Source: Deltaproteobacteria bacterium (GTDB lineage Bacteria > Desulfobacterota > Syntrophia > Syntrophales > JAFGHS01). Taken from it: a stretch of 36,169 bases of DNA. Positions 16,737 through 26,058 of the stretch are shown in pieces. Position numbers and translations under genes: made by a program. The stretch lies in assembly GCA_016928025.1 (NCBI GenBank), contig JAFGLN010000068.1, positions 1 through 36,169 on the forward strand, written 5' to 3'. The notes below the pieces were generated by a model, which was given only the letters and a program-made list of their open reading frames with translations, ran no database searches and was not told the DNA's origin. How positions within the stretch are numbered: the first letter of the stretch is position 1; each line of letters starts with the position of its first letter.

Positions 16737-17942
16737 TCATTCAGTTTCGCGGCCTTTCATTACGTCGTAAGCGAGGCGCGCCGCTCTTGTCGATGCCCCG
16801 GGCGTTCCGAGTTTGCTTTTGATTTCCTTTAAGGCGGATTTGATGTCCGCCATGCGGTCTGCCCGGGTCAGGATGTCCGTGGCTTCAGCGGCTATCTGCC
16901 GGCCATTGGCCCGATCCTGAATCAACTCGGGGACGACGGTTTTTCCGGCGATGATATTCACCAGGCCGATGTTGGCTATTTTAATGAATGTCCTGCCGAT
17001 GTAATAGGACAACCGCGAGACTTTGTAAACAATAATCATCGGTTTTTCCAGCAGGGCCGTCTCCAGTGTGGCGGTTCCTGATGCGACAATAACCAGATCC
17101 GATACATTGATGACGTCGTAAATATTATTTTTAATGAGCGTCACATCTCCATTATACAACCCGAGAATCTTTTCAACCCATGTTTCCGGTAGAGAATCCG
17201 CGAGGGGCATGATAAATTGGCTATTTTGCAACCGTTCTTTGAGAATCTGCGATGCTTTGAGCATTTCCGGAAGCAGAACGGCGACCTCGCTCTTGCGACT
17301 GCCGGGAAGTAGACCGATCGTTATCCTGTTTTTTTCCAAATTAAATTTTTCTTGGGCTTCTTTTTGTGAATAATTTGTCTGAACCGCATCCAGTAAGGGG
17401 TGGCCGACAAACTGCACATTCATGTTGGCCGCCTGGTAAATTTGTTCTTCAAAGGGAAGAATCACTCCCATAGCATCAACAATCCGCGCGATGGTTTTGA
17501 CCCGCCCTCTTCTCCAGGCCCAGACTTGGGGACTGATATAGTAAAATACTTTAACGCCTAATTTTTTTGCCGCTTTAGCTAAAGGAATGTTGAAATCGGG
17601 GTAATCGATGGTGACAAGAAGATCAGGTTTTTCTTTCTTTATAAAAGATTTTAATTGTGCCCGGATATCCATGATGTACCGTAGTTTGCTTATGACCTCC
17701 GTAAAGCCGACCACGGCCATATCGGCACTGTCGGCTATCCTTTCCATGCCGGCTTCCGTCATCTTTTTGCCGCCGACGCCGTAAAAACGGATAGCCGGAT
17801 CGATGGCATGCAAGGCTTTCAACAGATTGGCGCCATGTAAATCACCCGACGCCTCCCCGGCAACGATCAATATCTTTGGGGCATGACCAACCCGTTCATT
17901 GGGCTCGATGCTGTCTTTTGTTTTGATTTTATGTGCATCCAT
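16737..17942 (-). CDS. lpxB: Lipid-A-disaccharide synthase
   Basis: LpxB (GT19) joins UDP-diacylglucosamine and lipid X to form the lipid A disaccharide at the inner membrane surface. Seen: 'ILIVAGEASGDLHGANLL' (about 25-42), 'IRFYGVGGKKMTEAGME', 'VTIDYPDFNIPLAKAAKKLG', 'YYISPQVWAWRRGRVKTI', 'IGLLPGSRKSEVAVLLPEML' and 'VIVASGTATLETALLEKPMI', all family blocks in order. The N-terminal ~23 residues before the first strand are unusually long and polar. ATG 17942 lacks an obvious ribosome site, but no internal start is better. A 105-nt gap separates it from the upstream oxidoreductase gene. Confidence 0.94.
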   Translation of the reverse strand: MDAHKIKTKDSIEPNERVGHAPKILIVAGEASGDLHGANLLKALHAIDPAIRFYGVGGKKMTEAGMERIADSADMAVVGFTEVISKLRYIMDIRAQLKSFIKKEKPDLLVTIDYPDFNIPLAKAAKKLGVKVFYYISPQVWAWRRGRVKTIARIVDAMGVILPFEEQIYQAANMNVQFVGHPLLDAVQTNYSQKEAQEKFNLEKNRITIGLLPGSRKSEVAVLLPEMLKASQILKERLQNSQFIMPLADSLPETWVEKILGLYNGDVTLIKNNIYDVINVSDLVIVASGTATLETALLEKPMIIVYKVSRLSYYIGRTFIKIANIGLVNIIAGKTVVPELIQDRANGRQIAAEATDILTRADRMADIKSALKEIKSKLGTPGASTRAARLAYDVMKGRETE

Positions 17943-18047
17943 AATTAACCGCAGATCTTCTGTAATTGATTTTTCCCGTTGTCACTTTCGGAATTAGGAA
18001 CAAGGAAGGACATTTCAGGTCGAGTCATTGAGCTTGTTTGTTTTATT

Positions 18048-18974
18048 TTAAAGGGTTTTCATTTGTTCCATAATCATTGTGGCTACCTCCAGCGCGTCTC
18101 TGCCGTCTCGACCGGTCACTGCCGGTTTTTGGCGGTTGAGGCAGGCATACAAAAACGAGCGGATCTCTTCCTCCAGAGAATCATGCATTTTAACCTCAAA
18201 GGGATTTTGGATAATCTCGAATTTACCCTCAGGGGTTTTTATTCGCCCTAAAGAAACAAGCTCCCTTTTTTCAGAATCAACGGAATTGTAACTGTCTACA
18301 CCGAAAAAACGCATTTTTTGCATGGTTTTGGTGCTGATGCGACTCGCCGTCAGATTGGCCACGCAGCCGCTTTCGAAAGTCAACCGGACGTTGGAAATAT
18401 CGATTTTATCGGACATGACCGGCACACCCACGGCCTCAACGGACTTGAGGGGTGATTGTGTAAAATGCAATATAATATCGATGTCATGAATCATCAGATC
18501 CAGAATAACATCGACGTCCGTTCCCCGTTCAAAAAAGGGGTGAAGCCGATGGGCTTCGATAAAAAGAGGCGGACCCATGACTTTTTCCAGAGCGATAACG
18601 GCGGGATTGAAGCGTTCGACAAATCCGATTTGAAATATACAATGGTTCTTTTCGGCGATGGCAACAAGGTCGTCCGCATCACTCAAGTTTTCGGTAATAG
18701 GCTTTTCCAGTAAAACATCCACGCCGGCATTGAGAAAATCTTTTGCAACGCTGTAATGGGCGGCCGTAGGAACGGCGATGCTGACGGCGTCAACAGTGCC
18801 GATCATTTCCCGGTGATCGACGTATGCGGGGCACCGATACAAGACAGCGGCTTTTTTCGCCCGTTCTTCATCGCGGTCGGCAACGCCTGTGATGGCATTG
18901 TCCGGTAAAATCCCATATTTTTGCAGATGATAGCTGCCGAGATGTCCGATACCAACAACACCGATCTTCAACAT
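18048..18974 (-). CDS. Gfo/Idh/MocA family oxidoreductase inside the lipid A operon
   Basis: An NAD(P)-dependent sugar oxidoreductase (308 aa). The N-terminal Rossmann domain has 'IGVVGIGHLGSYH' (G8-x-G10-x2-G13) and 'LLEKPIT' with the family lysine (K91). The C-terminal domain has 'DLMIHDIDIILHF', matching the conserved catalytic histidine region. I chose ATG 18974 (MLKIGVVGIG) with AGGAA upstream; a start at 19013 would overlap lpxA. In Acidithiobacillus, GnnA of this family oxidises UDP-GlcNAc at C3 for amide-linked lipid A, but its partner transaminase GnnB is not adjacent here. Similar genes sit at this place in other Desulfobacterota; their substrate is not settled. Confidence 0.85.
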   Translation of the reverse strand: MLKIGVVGIGHLGSYHLQKYGILPDNAITGVADRDEERAKKAAVLYRCPAYVDHREMIGTVDAVSIAVPTAAHYSVAKDFLNAGVDVLLEKPITENLSDADDLVAIAEKNHCIFQIGFVERFNPAVIALEKVMGPPLFIEAHRLHPFFERGTDVDVILDLMIHDIDIILHFTQSPLKSVEAVGVPVMSDKIDISNVRLTFESGCVANLTASRISTKTMQKMRFFGVDSYNSVDSEKRELVSLGRIKTPEGKFEIIQNPFEVKMHDSLEEEIRSFLYACLNRQKPAVTGRDGRDALEVATMIMEQMKTL

Positions 18975-19003
18975 AGTCCCAAATTCCTGCCCCTTGTTTT
19001 TTC

Positions 19004-19777
19004 CTAACGGCATACACCTCGTTGTGAGGTTTGTATAAATTCAATGAACTGCCTCACTTCGGGCAGATCATCCACTTCATTTCTTACTTTTTCAATAGCC
19101 GTTTTCAGCAGGAGAGAAGAACGGAAGATGATTCGATAGGCTTTTTTCAAAGCGGTGATGGTATCTTCGCTGAAACTCCGACGTTTCAGCCCGACGATAT
19201 TCAAGCCGTACAATTTCGCATGGTTACCCGCGGCCATGGTAAAGGGCGGAACATCCTGGATGACGGCGGAGGCGCCGCCGATAATGGCATGGGCGCCGAT
19301 GCGCGTAAATTGATGAACTCCTGACATTCCACTGATGATCGCATAGTCTTCCACGAAAATATGGCCCGCCAAAGCGGCGCCGCTGGACATAATGACATGA
19401 TCGCCAAGCTTGCAGTTATGGGCGACGTGGCAGTAAGACATAATCAGATTGTGGTCTCCGATCTGAGTGACGCCGATATCGGCAACGGTCGCTCGGTGAA
19501 TCGTAGCAAATTCCCTGATCGTATTGTGGTTCCCTATCACGACGCGGGTTTCTTCACCGTTGTATTTCAAATCCTGGGGCGGCGCGCCGATGGCGGCGAA
19601 TTGAAAGATGTGGCAATCCTCTCCGATATCGGTATGGCTGTCGATGACCGCATGAGGACCGATGACGGTGTTTTTCCCGATATTCACGTCGGCCTCAATG
19701 ATGGAATAGGGACCGATCTGTACACCTTCCGCCAGGTTGGCTTTGGGTGATACGATAGCTGTTTTGTGTATCTTCAT
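19004..19777 (-). CDS. lpxA: Acyl-ACP--UDP-N-acetylglucosamine O-acyltransferase
   Basis: LpxA starts lipid A synthesis by placing a 3-hydroxyacyl chain on the 3-position of UDP-GlcNAc. The 257-residue protein is a left-handed beta-helix with hexapeptide repeats through about residue 185, then a helical C-terminus. Seen: '[17 protein letters not shown]', '[15 protein letters not shown]' with the catalytic histidine (H120, equivalent to E. coli H125), '[15 protein letters not shown]', and '[19 protein letters not shown]'. It overlaps lpxD by 4 nt (ATGA). fabZ, which commonly separates lpxD and lpxA, is missing. Whether it prefers a 3-amino substrate cannot be read by eye. Confidence 0.94.
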   Translation of the reverse strand: MKIHKTAIVSPKANLAEGVQIGPYSIIEADVNIGKNTVIGPHAVIDSHTDIGEDCHIFQFAAIGAPPQDLKYNGEETRVVIGNHNTIREFATIHRATVADIGVTQIGDHNLIMSYCHVAHNCKLGDHVIMSSGAALAGHIFVEDYAIISGMSGVHQFTRIGAHAIIGGASAVIQDVPPFTMAAGNHAKLYGLNIVGLKRRSFSEDTITALKKAYRIIFRSSLLLKTAIEKVRNEVDDLPEVRQFIEFIQTSQRGVCR

Positions 19778-20826
19778 TTTGTGTCCTTTTTATTAATGTT
19801 TTGAACGACCTGTTCGAGGATTTCCAATCGCTTCACTAAAGATCCGATATTTTTTCTCATTTCAGGAAGTTTGGGAATGCAGGAGGACGCCCTCAACCAG
19901 ATGCGATGGGGTATATGGGGTGTTCCGGAGACGACTTGATTCGGCTCGATATCCGTATGGACGCCCGATTGACCGGCAATCACGACGTTGTCACCGATGG
20001 TAATGTGGCCGGCCAGGCCCGCTTGACCGGCGATGATGACACTGCGGCCGATTTTTGTGCTGCCCGCTATGCCGACCTGGGCGACAATCACGGAGTCCTC
20101 ACCGATGACGACATTATGTCCGACCTGAACGAGATTGTCAATTTTTACACCACGCTGGATCCATGTTTTATCGAGGGTGCCGCGATCGATGGTTGAGTTG
20201 GCCCCCACTTCCACATCATCGTCGATCTGAACAATGCCGATCTGAGGGAACTTAAGATTTTTTGCGCCCGGCATGGTAAACCCGAATCCGTCAGCGCCGA
20301 TGACGACACCGGCATGGAGAATGACCCGTTTGCCGATAATACAGCGTTTGTATACCGTCACATTCGGATATAAAATGGAATCTTCGCCGATACGTGCCTC
20401 CGGACCGATAGAGACACCGGGATAGAGCACGACGCCCCGTTCAATTTTAGCGCCGTGGCCGATATAGACACCGGGATGGATATGGGCCGCTTCCGAGACG
20501 ACGGCGCCTTCTTCAATAGATGCCTTTTTGCTCAAATAACCGGAATGCATTTCTTCCGGATAAAAGAGAGCAAGCAATCTTGCCATCGCGCTATAGGGAT
20601 CGGGGACGATCAGGAGGTTAATCCGCGGATTAACGGTCCCCGGCGGTGCCAGAACCGCTGAGGCGCCCGTTGTTTCGAGACGTTTGCGGTACTTGGGATT
20701 GGATATAAATGTGATATCCCCGGGACCCGCTTCTTCAATCCCTTTGATACCGGTGATGGTAACCGTTTCGTCGCCGATAAGCTCGGCATTCAAGAAGGCT
20801 GCAATTTCTTTTAAGGTCATTGCCAT
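19774..20826 (-). CDS. lpxD: UDP-3-O-acylglucosamine N-acyltransferase
   Basis: LpxD adds the amide-linked 3-hydroxyacyl chain in lipid A synthesis. The 350-residue protein has the N-terminal uridine-binding domain (about 1-95, with '[17 protein letters not shown]'), a left-handed beta-helix (about 100-315) and a C-terminal helix. Seen: '[13 protein letters not shown]', '[16 protein letters not shown]' and '[12 protein letters not shown]' with catalytic H237. Length fits the family (341 aa in E. coli). ATG 20826 and ATG 20820 are both possible. It follows skp by 16 nt and overlaps lpxA by 4 nt. Confidence 0.95.
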   Translation of the reverse strand: MAMTLKEIAAFLNAELIGDETVTITGIKGIEEAGPGDITFISNPKYRKRLETTGASAVLAPPGTVNPRINLLIVPDPYSAMARLLALFYPEEMHSGYLSKKASIEEGAVVSEAAHIHPGVYIGHGAKIERGVVLYPGVSIGPEARIGEDSILYPNVTVYKRCIIGKRVILHAGVVIGADGFGFTMPGAKNLKFPQIGIVQIDDDVEVGANSTIDRGTLDKTWIQRGVKIDNLVQVGHNVVIGEDSVIVAQVGIAGSTKIGRSVIIAGQAGLAGHITIGDNVVIAGQSGVHTDIEPNQVVSGTPHIPHRIWLRASSCIPKLPEMRKNIGSLVKRLEILEQVVQNINKKDTK

Positions 20827-20842
20827 TTTTTTAATTAAATGG

Positions 20843-21379
20843 TTACTTTTTAGGTTTTAAAGTTCTATTCGCTTCATCAACGATGCGTTGGGTCAAATCG
20901 TTTGTCTCATCATGGTAGGCTAAAGGTACAACGCTCACGTCAATGATCAGCGTGAAATGTTCCTTCTTGCCGATTTCTTTTACGATTTTCATGATATCCG
21001 GAATAATGCCTTTCAAAACGTCGTTTTGTTTATTCTGAATTTCTTCATTCGCATCTCTGACGATTTGCTGATAGCGGTTAAATTTTTCCTGATAGGCGGC
21101 TTCTTTTTCCCGCCGGGCTTTTTCCGTAAGGATGGGCCCTTGTTTGTCGAGCTCATCTTTTAATTTTTTCAATTCATCTTCTTTTTCTTGAATGACGATC
21201 TTTTTCTTATCAAAGTCTTTACGGATGTCCGACACGGCTTTTTTACCGACTTCGGTGTTGCGAATGATTTCCTGAATATTGATAAAACCTGTTTTTTCCA
21301 CGGCATCTGCAATACCCGCGGATAAAAGAAAAACAGTGATCGTAAAAAAACCTGTAAAAAATTTGCTGAGTTTCGTCAT
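20843..21379 (-). CDS. skp: OmpH/Skp family periplasmic chaperone
   Basis: A 178-residue secreted protein of the OmpH family (PF03938) that escorts outer-membrane proteins to BamA. A signal peptide covers about 1-26, ending in G-I-A-D-A. The mature protein begins 'VEKTGFINIQEIIRNTEVGK', the family's opening strand and helix. A charged coiled coil runs about 50-130 ('KEDELKKLKDELDKQGP'), then a return strand 'FTLIIDVSVVPLAYHDE'. It sits between bamA (92 nt upstream) and lpxD, the usual arrangement. ATG 21379 follows a G-rich ribosome site (AGGGGGGG). Confidence 0.92.
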   Translation of the reverse strand: MTKLSKFFTGFFTITVFLLSAGIADAVEKTGFINIQEIIRNTEVGKKAVSDIRKDFDKKKIVIQEKEDELKKLKDELDKQGPILTEKARREKEAAYQEKFNRYQQIVRDANEEIQNKQNDVLKGIIPDIMKIVKEIGKKEHFTLIIDVSVVPLAYHDETNDLTQRIVDEANRTLKPKK

Positions 21380-21471
21380 GGATACCCCCCCTTGTTTTTG
21401 TATTGATCTCCATAGCTATGTGGGTTGCCACGAAGCATGAAGATAATTTGCAGTTTAAAACCTAAAATGCA

Positions 21472-24117
21472 TTACATGAATGCGCCGATGGTGAATTCCC
21501 AGCGATTTGCCGATTCTCCCGTTCTTTGGTCGAGGACATGGCCCCATTCCAAGCGAAAAGGACCAATCGGTGAATACCAACGGACTCCCGCACCGGCCGT
21601 TTTTCTAAAGTCATTGAAATGATAACCTTTTACCCAAGTATTGCCGGTATCATAAAAAATGACGCCTCGCATACCGACCTCTTTAAACAGGGGAAAAAGG
21701 AACTCCACATTGAAATTCATCATCGTTAAACCGCCGATAAAGTCGCCTGTGGCCGGATCCACGGGGCCTACATCTCGCAGACCTCTTAAGGTATTGATGC
21801 CGCCGAGATAGTAGCGCTCGTAGATGGGAACATCTTTTCCTTCATGACCTTCCAGATAGCCGGCCCGACCCCTTACACTGAATACCGTATCAAAGGGGAG
21901 AGGAAAATACCATGCGGAACTGACGCCGTATTTGGTGTAACTGGTGTCTCCCCCGAGGAAACCGCCTGTATATTCAACGGAAGCACTGTTTTTTGAACCT
22001 CTGGAAGGGAAAAAAATATCATCCGTCGTGTCGCGGGCAAGGCTCAAGCTCATCATACTGGAAGTCGTAACACCTTCCTGTTCCTTGACATAAATGGATG
22101 CATAGTCTTCATTGATATTTTTCACATCATCTATGGCAAGCCTGTAGCCGACGTAACCCTTTACATATTCAAAGAGCGGATAGCCAAAAGTAGTGCTGAA
22201 GCCTTTTGAATCAAGATCGTAACTATCATACTCTCTGGTGGCGTTCCAAATGCCGAAATTGCTCCAGAGCGGAAGATCGAAGAACCAGGGTTCCGTAAAA
22301 TTTAGTTCGTAGTTGCTGGATATTGAGCTGATACTGGCTCTTAAACTTAAAGTCTGCCCTCTTCCGAACAGGTTCTGCTGTGAGACTTGCGCCGTAAATA
22401 CGGCATGTTCCACGGCACTGTAACCGGCCCCGATGGTGAAAACGCCGGTTTGTTTTTCCCGGACTCGGATATTGACATCGGTCAGCGTTTCATCCGGCCC
22501 TTTCTCCGTTTGGAAATCGACTTCTTCAAAGTATCTCAGGCGATTCAAAGCCAGATAGCTCTTTTTAAGTTTGCTTCTGCTGAATAAATCACCTTCGACA
22601 AAGGCCAATTCGCGGCGAATCACTTTATCCCTTGTTTTCGTATTGCCTGTAATCGTAATGCGATTAAAATAGACCTGAGTTCCTTTGGAAATATGATAAG
22701 TGACATCGACGCTGTGATCTTTTTGCTGCGTGACGGTTCGCGGTGAAATATCGACATAGGCGTAGCCCTCATCGTTGCAGACTTCCGTCAGATAATCCAT
22801 ATCTTTGATAATGGCTTCCCGATCATAAAATTCTTTTTTGTTAATTTTGAGATTTTTCAATAAGTTGATGCGGTCAATTTTCGGTTCATCGCCCGAAATG
22901 GCAACCTGGCCCACCCGGTATCTTTCACCTTCCGTTATCGGGATGTTGATAAAAATACCCTTTTGATCATGACTGATTTCGGGCTCGCCGACCTGAGCAT
23001 TGATAAAGCCGTTGTTCAGATAAAAAGCGTTAATTTTTCCTATGTCTTGTTCAAGCACGTCTTTTTTTAAAACGCCGGACTCCGTGAAAAAAGCGAAAAA
23101 TCCTTTTTCCTTCGTACTTATCTTTTTCTTCAATTCTTTGTCCGTATAAGAACTGTTTCCTCTAAAGTCGATTTTTCTGATGTAAATTTTTTTAAATTCT
23201 TTAATGTTGAAAACGAGACGAATATCCTTTTCGCTTTCTTTCTCAATTTTATAATCAATCTCGGCATTATAGTATCCCTTCGAATCATAAAGGGTTTTCA
23301 TTTTCTCGACATCTGCCTTGATTTTTTCCTGATTGAGAATCTGTCTGGCCTTCACAGATATAACCGCTTCCAGATCTTTCCGATCAAGGGCCTTGTTGCC
23401 GTGAAAAGCGATTTCAGTGATCAGACCTTTTTCTTCCAAAATAAAAGTGATTACTTTTCCTTCCGGTTTATCAGTCACTTCGGCTGAAACGTCGTTGAAG
23501 TAGCCCATTTTATAGATTGCTTTAATATCGTTTGAGAGATTTTCTTCCGAGAAAAGACTGCCGATGGACATTTTCATGACTTGATTGATGGCGTTATTTT
23601 CGATTTTTCTATTGCCCTTGTATTCAATGCGGATGATTTTCTTTATTGGAGACATTATAGAAATAATCGTTGTTTTCAAATTCGTTATCATCTTGTCTAT
23701 ACTATCCAGGCCCTGACCTTCATTGACGATAGAGGAACTAACGATTTGTTTTTCCACATCAAGAATCTTTGCATCCACACTGATCATCTCGCCGAATTCG
23801 GATATACTGCCAATGACGATATAATCTGCTCCTATCTCGTGTCCGATTTTGAGGGCCGATGATTCGTCGATTCGCTCATGTCCCGCAGCCTTTAACAGGT
23901 TATCTTTTTCAATGACCATCAGGCTTTTGGACTTTGCTAATTCATGATAAAGCCCGGAATAAAAAATCTCTTCCAAGAAAGCCGAATAATCTTTACTGTA
24001 AACCTTAAAGGGGAAAACGGCGATTTTGGGAGTTGTTTGTGCAAACAGAACCGCATGAGAAATAAAAATCATCAAAATCAGAACAAATAAAACAGGATAT
24101 CGGCTTTTTTTATTCAC
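21472..24117 (-). CDS. bamA: Outer membrane assembly factor BamA with extra N-terminal domain
   Basis: BamA inserts beta-barrel proteins into the outer membrane. The 881-residue product has a signal peptide (about 1-27), an extra domain (about 28-155), five POTRA domains (about 158-555) and a 16-strand barrel ('GVFTIGAGYSAVEHAVFTAQ' onward, with 'RGLRDVGP' as the conserved loop motif V-R-G-F/Y-type). The extra domain opens 'KIAVFPFKVYSKD' and contains 'KSLMVIEKDNLLKAAG' and 'IGADYIVIGSISEFGE', resembling CsgG/TolB-N/FlgO-type domains. Most BamA proteins begin directly with POTRA1. The start is GTG 24117 after GGAGG, overlapping lolD by 8 nt. The protein ends Phe-Met instead of a terminal aromatic residue. 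Confidence 0.94.
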   Translation of the reverse strand: MNKKSRYPVLFVLILMIFISHAVLFAQTTPKIAVFPFKVYSKDYSAFLEEIFYSGLYHELAKSKSLMVIEKDNLLKAAGHERIDESSALKIGHEIGADYIVIGSISEFGEMISVDAKILDVEKQIVSSSIVNEGQGLDSIDKMITNLKTTIISIMSPIKKIIRIEYKGNRKIENNAINQVMKMSIGSLFSEENLSNDIKAIYKMGYFNDVSAEVTDKPEGKVITFILEEKGLITEIAFHGNKALDRKDLEAVISVKARQILNQEKIKADVEKMKTLYDSKGYYNAEIDYKIEKESEKDIRLVFNIKEFKKIYIRKIDFRGNSSYTDKELKKKISTKEKGFFAFFTESGVLKKDVLEQDIGKINAFYLNNGFINAQVGEPEISHDQKGIFINIPITEGERYRVGQVAISGDEPKIDRINLLKNLKINKKEFYDREAIIKDMDYLTEVCNDEGYAYVDISPRTVTQQKDHSVDVTYHISKGTQVYFNRITITGNTKTRDKVIRRELAFVEGDLFSRSKLKKSYLALNRLRYFEEVDFQTEKGPDETLTDVNIRVREKQTGVFTIGAGYSAVEHAVFTAQVSQQNLFGRGQTLSLRASISSISSNYELNFTEPWFFDLPLWSNFGIWNATREYDSYDLDSKGFSTTFGYPLFEYVKGYVGYRLAIDDVKNINEDYASIYVKEQEGVTTSSMMSLSLARDTTDDIFFPSRGSKNSASVEYTGGFLGGDTSYTKYGVSSAWYFPLPFDTVFSVRGRAGYLEGHEGKDVPIYERYYLGGINTLRGLRDVGPVDPATGDFIGGLTMMNFNVEFLFPLFKEVGMRGVIFYDTGNTWVKGYHFNDFRKTAGAGVRWYSPIGPFRLEWGHVLDQRTGESANRWEFTIGAFM

Positions 24118-24781
24118 AGGGGTAAATCCTCCCGTCTCTCAGACCGATGTTTCGAGACAATCGTTTGGCCAGAGATTGATTATGGGTTACAATAACCAAC
24201 GTGATGTTTTTGGTTTCGTTCAAATTTAACAAAATGTCTTCTATTTTATGTCCCGTTTCCGTGTCGAGATTTCCCGTCGGTTCATCGGCCAGAAGAATTT
24301 CGGGCTCCATGATGAGTGCCCTTGCCACGGCCACTCTTTGCTGTTCCCCGCCGGAAAGTTCTCCCGGTTTGTGGGTCAGCCTGTGGCCAAGTCCCACTTG
24401 ATTTAAAATGATTTGTCCCTTTTCTTTGGCTTCCCGTTTGGAAATTCCGTTAATCAATGCCGGCATGATCGTATTTTCCAGACAGGAGAATTCGGGTAGA
24501 AGATTGTTGAACTGGAAAACAAAACCGATTTTTTTGTTGCGGAATGCCGCCAGCTTTTTTTCATCCCAGTTGAATACGCTCACATCATCGAACAGTAGAT
24601 CGCCGTATGTCGGACGGTCCAACGTCCCGAGAATATGGATGAGCGTGCTTTTCCCGGCTCCGGAAACACCCAATATGGCTAAAGATTCCCCTTTGGCAAT
24701 ATCAAGGTCCAAGCCTTTCAGGACTTCAATTTTATTATCTCCCTTGATAAAGGATTTGCTGAGGTTTCTGATTTTGATCAT
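24110..24781 (-). CDS. lolD: Lipoprotein-releasing system ATP-binding protein LolD
   Basis: The ABC ATPase of the LolCDE machine, which extracts mature lipoproteins from the inner membrane for transport to the outer membrane. The 223-residue protein has Walker A 'GVSGAGKST' (38-46), Q-loop '[20 protein letters not shown]', signature '[15 protein letters not shown]', Walker B '[12 protein letters not shown]' and '[14 protein letters not shown]'. The '[10 protein letters not shown]' segment and its place next to the lolC/E permease support LolD over other MacB-type ATPases. ATG 24781 overlaps the permease stop by one base (TAATG). Confidence 0.92.
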   Translation of the reverse strand: MIKIRNLSKSFIKGDNKIEVLKGLDLDIAKGESLAILGVSGAGKSTLIHILGTLDRPTYGDLLFDDVSVFNWDEKKLAAFRNKKIGFVFQFNNLLPEFSCLENTIMPALINGISKREAKEKGQIILNQVGLGHRLTHKPGELSGGEQQRVAVARALIMEPEILLADEPTGNLDTETGHKIEDILLNLNETKNITLVIVTHNQSLAKRLSRNIGLRDGRIYPCE

Positions 24782-26058
24782 TATTCGTATCTCAATGCCT
24801 CGGCCGGGTCAAGTTTGGATGCTCGCCACGACGGATAAATCGTCGACAGGAAACATATCAGAATCGTTCCGATAACGATAATGGAAATATCTCCGTAGTT
24901 TACCTGTGAAGGCAGCTCGCTTAAATAATAGACATCACCGGGCAGGATTTTAAACCCGAACAGACGTTCAATATACGTTGAAATGCTGTTAATATTGAAG
25001 GCGACCAAGAGTCCGGCGATTAAACCCGTCACAACGCCGATTATACCGATAATCAAGCCCTGAAAAATGAATATGCGCATAATACTGGCGGCGGTTGCCC
25101 CCATGGTTTTCAAGATGGCGATATCTTTATTCTTTTCCATGACAACCATAATCAGGGAACTGATGATGTTAAAAGCGGCCACCAGAACAATCAGGCTCAA
25201 AATAATGAACATGACGCGCTTCTCAAGCCGCAAAGCCGAAAAAAGATTTTTGTTCATTTCCATCCAATGCCTTACCCAAAAGGGATACCCCAGTTTATGT
25301 TTGATTTCTTTGGCAATGGCGTCGGCTTTATAAATATCGACCACTTTGATTTCGATGCCCGTCACCGCATCGTTCATGTTCATCAGATCCTGCGAATCTT
25401 TCAAGCTTATAAAGGCAAGGCCTGAATCATATTCATAAAAGCCGGAATCAAAAATGCCGACGACCATGAATTTCTTTATCCGGGGGACAGTGCCGAAGGG
25501 TGTTGCAACCACCATAGGGGAAACGATGCTTGCCGGCTCAAAGAGCATGAGGCCTAAGTTTTTCGCCAATTCTTTGCCGATGATGATGCCGGGCAAGTCG
25601 GCGGCTTGACCTTTCACGGGCAGATGGGCGCGTTTGTTTTTGGACAGGTAATCGATGCTGCCTTCGCGCATCCTGCCGAGATTGATGACTTTCAACGCCC
25701 TGTCCGGGGCAATGCCCCTTAAGACGACCCCGGTGATATTCTCTCCATTTTTCAACATGGCCTGACTGTAGATAAAGGGTGTAGAGGCTACCACACCCTT
25801 GACCGTTGACACCTCTTTCATGACATTGTCGTAATCCTCCATGGCTCCGGTGTATGCCGTCAAAACGATATGGGAATTCATGGCCAGAATTTTGTTGCGC
25901 AGATCATTTTCAAATCCGCTCATGACGGCCAGGACGATAATCAGCGCCGCGACACCCAGGAAGATGCCTAAAACGGATATAAGTGTGATGACAGACACAA
26001 AGACCTGTTTACGTTTTGCCCGGAGATAGCGCAGGCTTATCTGCAGTTCATAGGACAT
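24781..26058 (-). CDS. Lipoprotein-releasing system permease LolC/LolE family
   Basis: The membrane part of the lipoprotein release transporter (425 aa). An N-terminal cytoplasmic stretch 'LQISLRYLRAKRKQVFVSVI' leads into the first membrane helix (about 22-45). A large periplasmic domain follows (about 46-270), then three membrane helices (about 277-300, 320-350, 380-405). The end 'YPSWRASKLDPAEALRYE' is the MacB/FtsX family signature. Only one permease gene is present, so a homodimer (LolF-like) is possible; LolC and LolE cannot be told apart by eye. Its start overlaps the lysS stop by one base. Confidence 0.9.
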   Translation of the reverse strand: MSYELQISLRYLRAKRKQVFVSVITLISVLGIFLGVAALIIVLAVMSGFENDLRNKILAMNSHIVLTAYTGAMEDYDNVMKEVSTVKGVVASTPFIYSQAMLKNGENITGVVLRGIAPDRALKVINLGRMREGSIDYLSKNKRAHLPVKGQAADLPGIIIGKELAKNLGLMLFEPASIVSPMVVATPFGTVPRIKKFMVVGIFDSGFYEYDSGLAFISLKDSQDLMNMNDAVTGIEIKVVDIYKADAIAKEIKHKLGYPFWVRHWMEMNKNLFSALRLEKRVMFIILSLIVLVAAFNIISSLIMVVMEKNKDIAILKTMGATAASIMRIFIFQGLIIGIIGVVTGLIAGLLVAFNINSISTYIERLFGFKILPGDVYYLSELPSQVNYGDISIIVIGTILICFLSTIYPSWRASKLDPAEALRYE

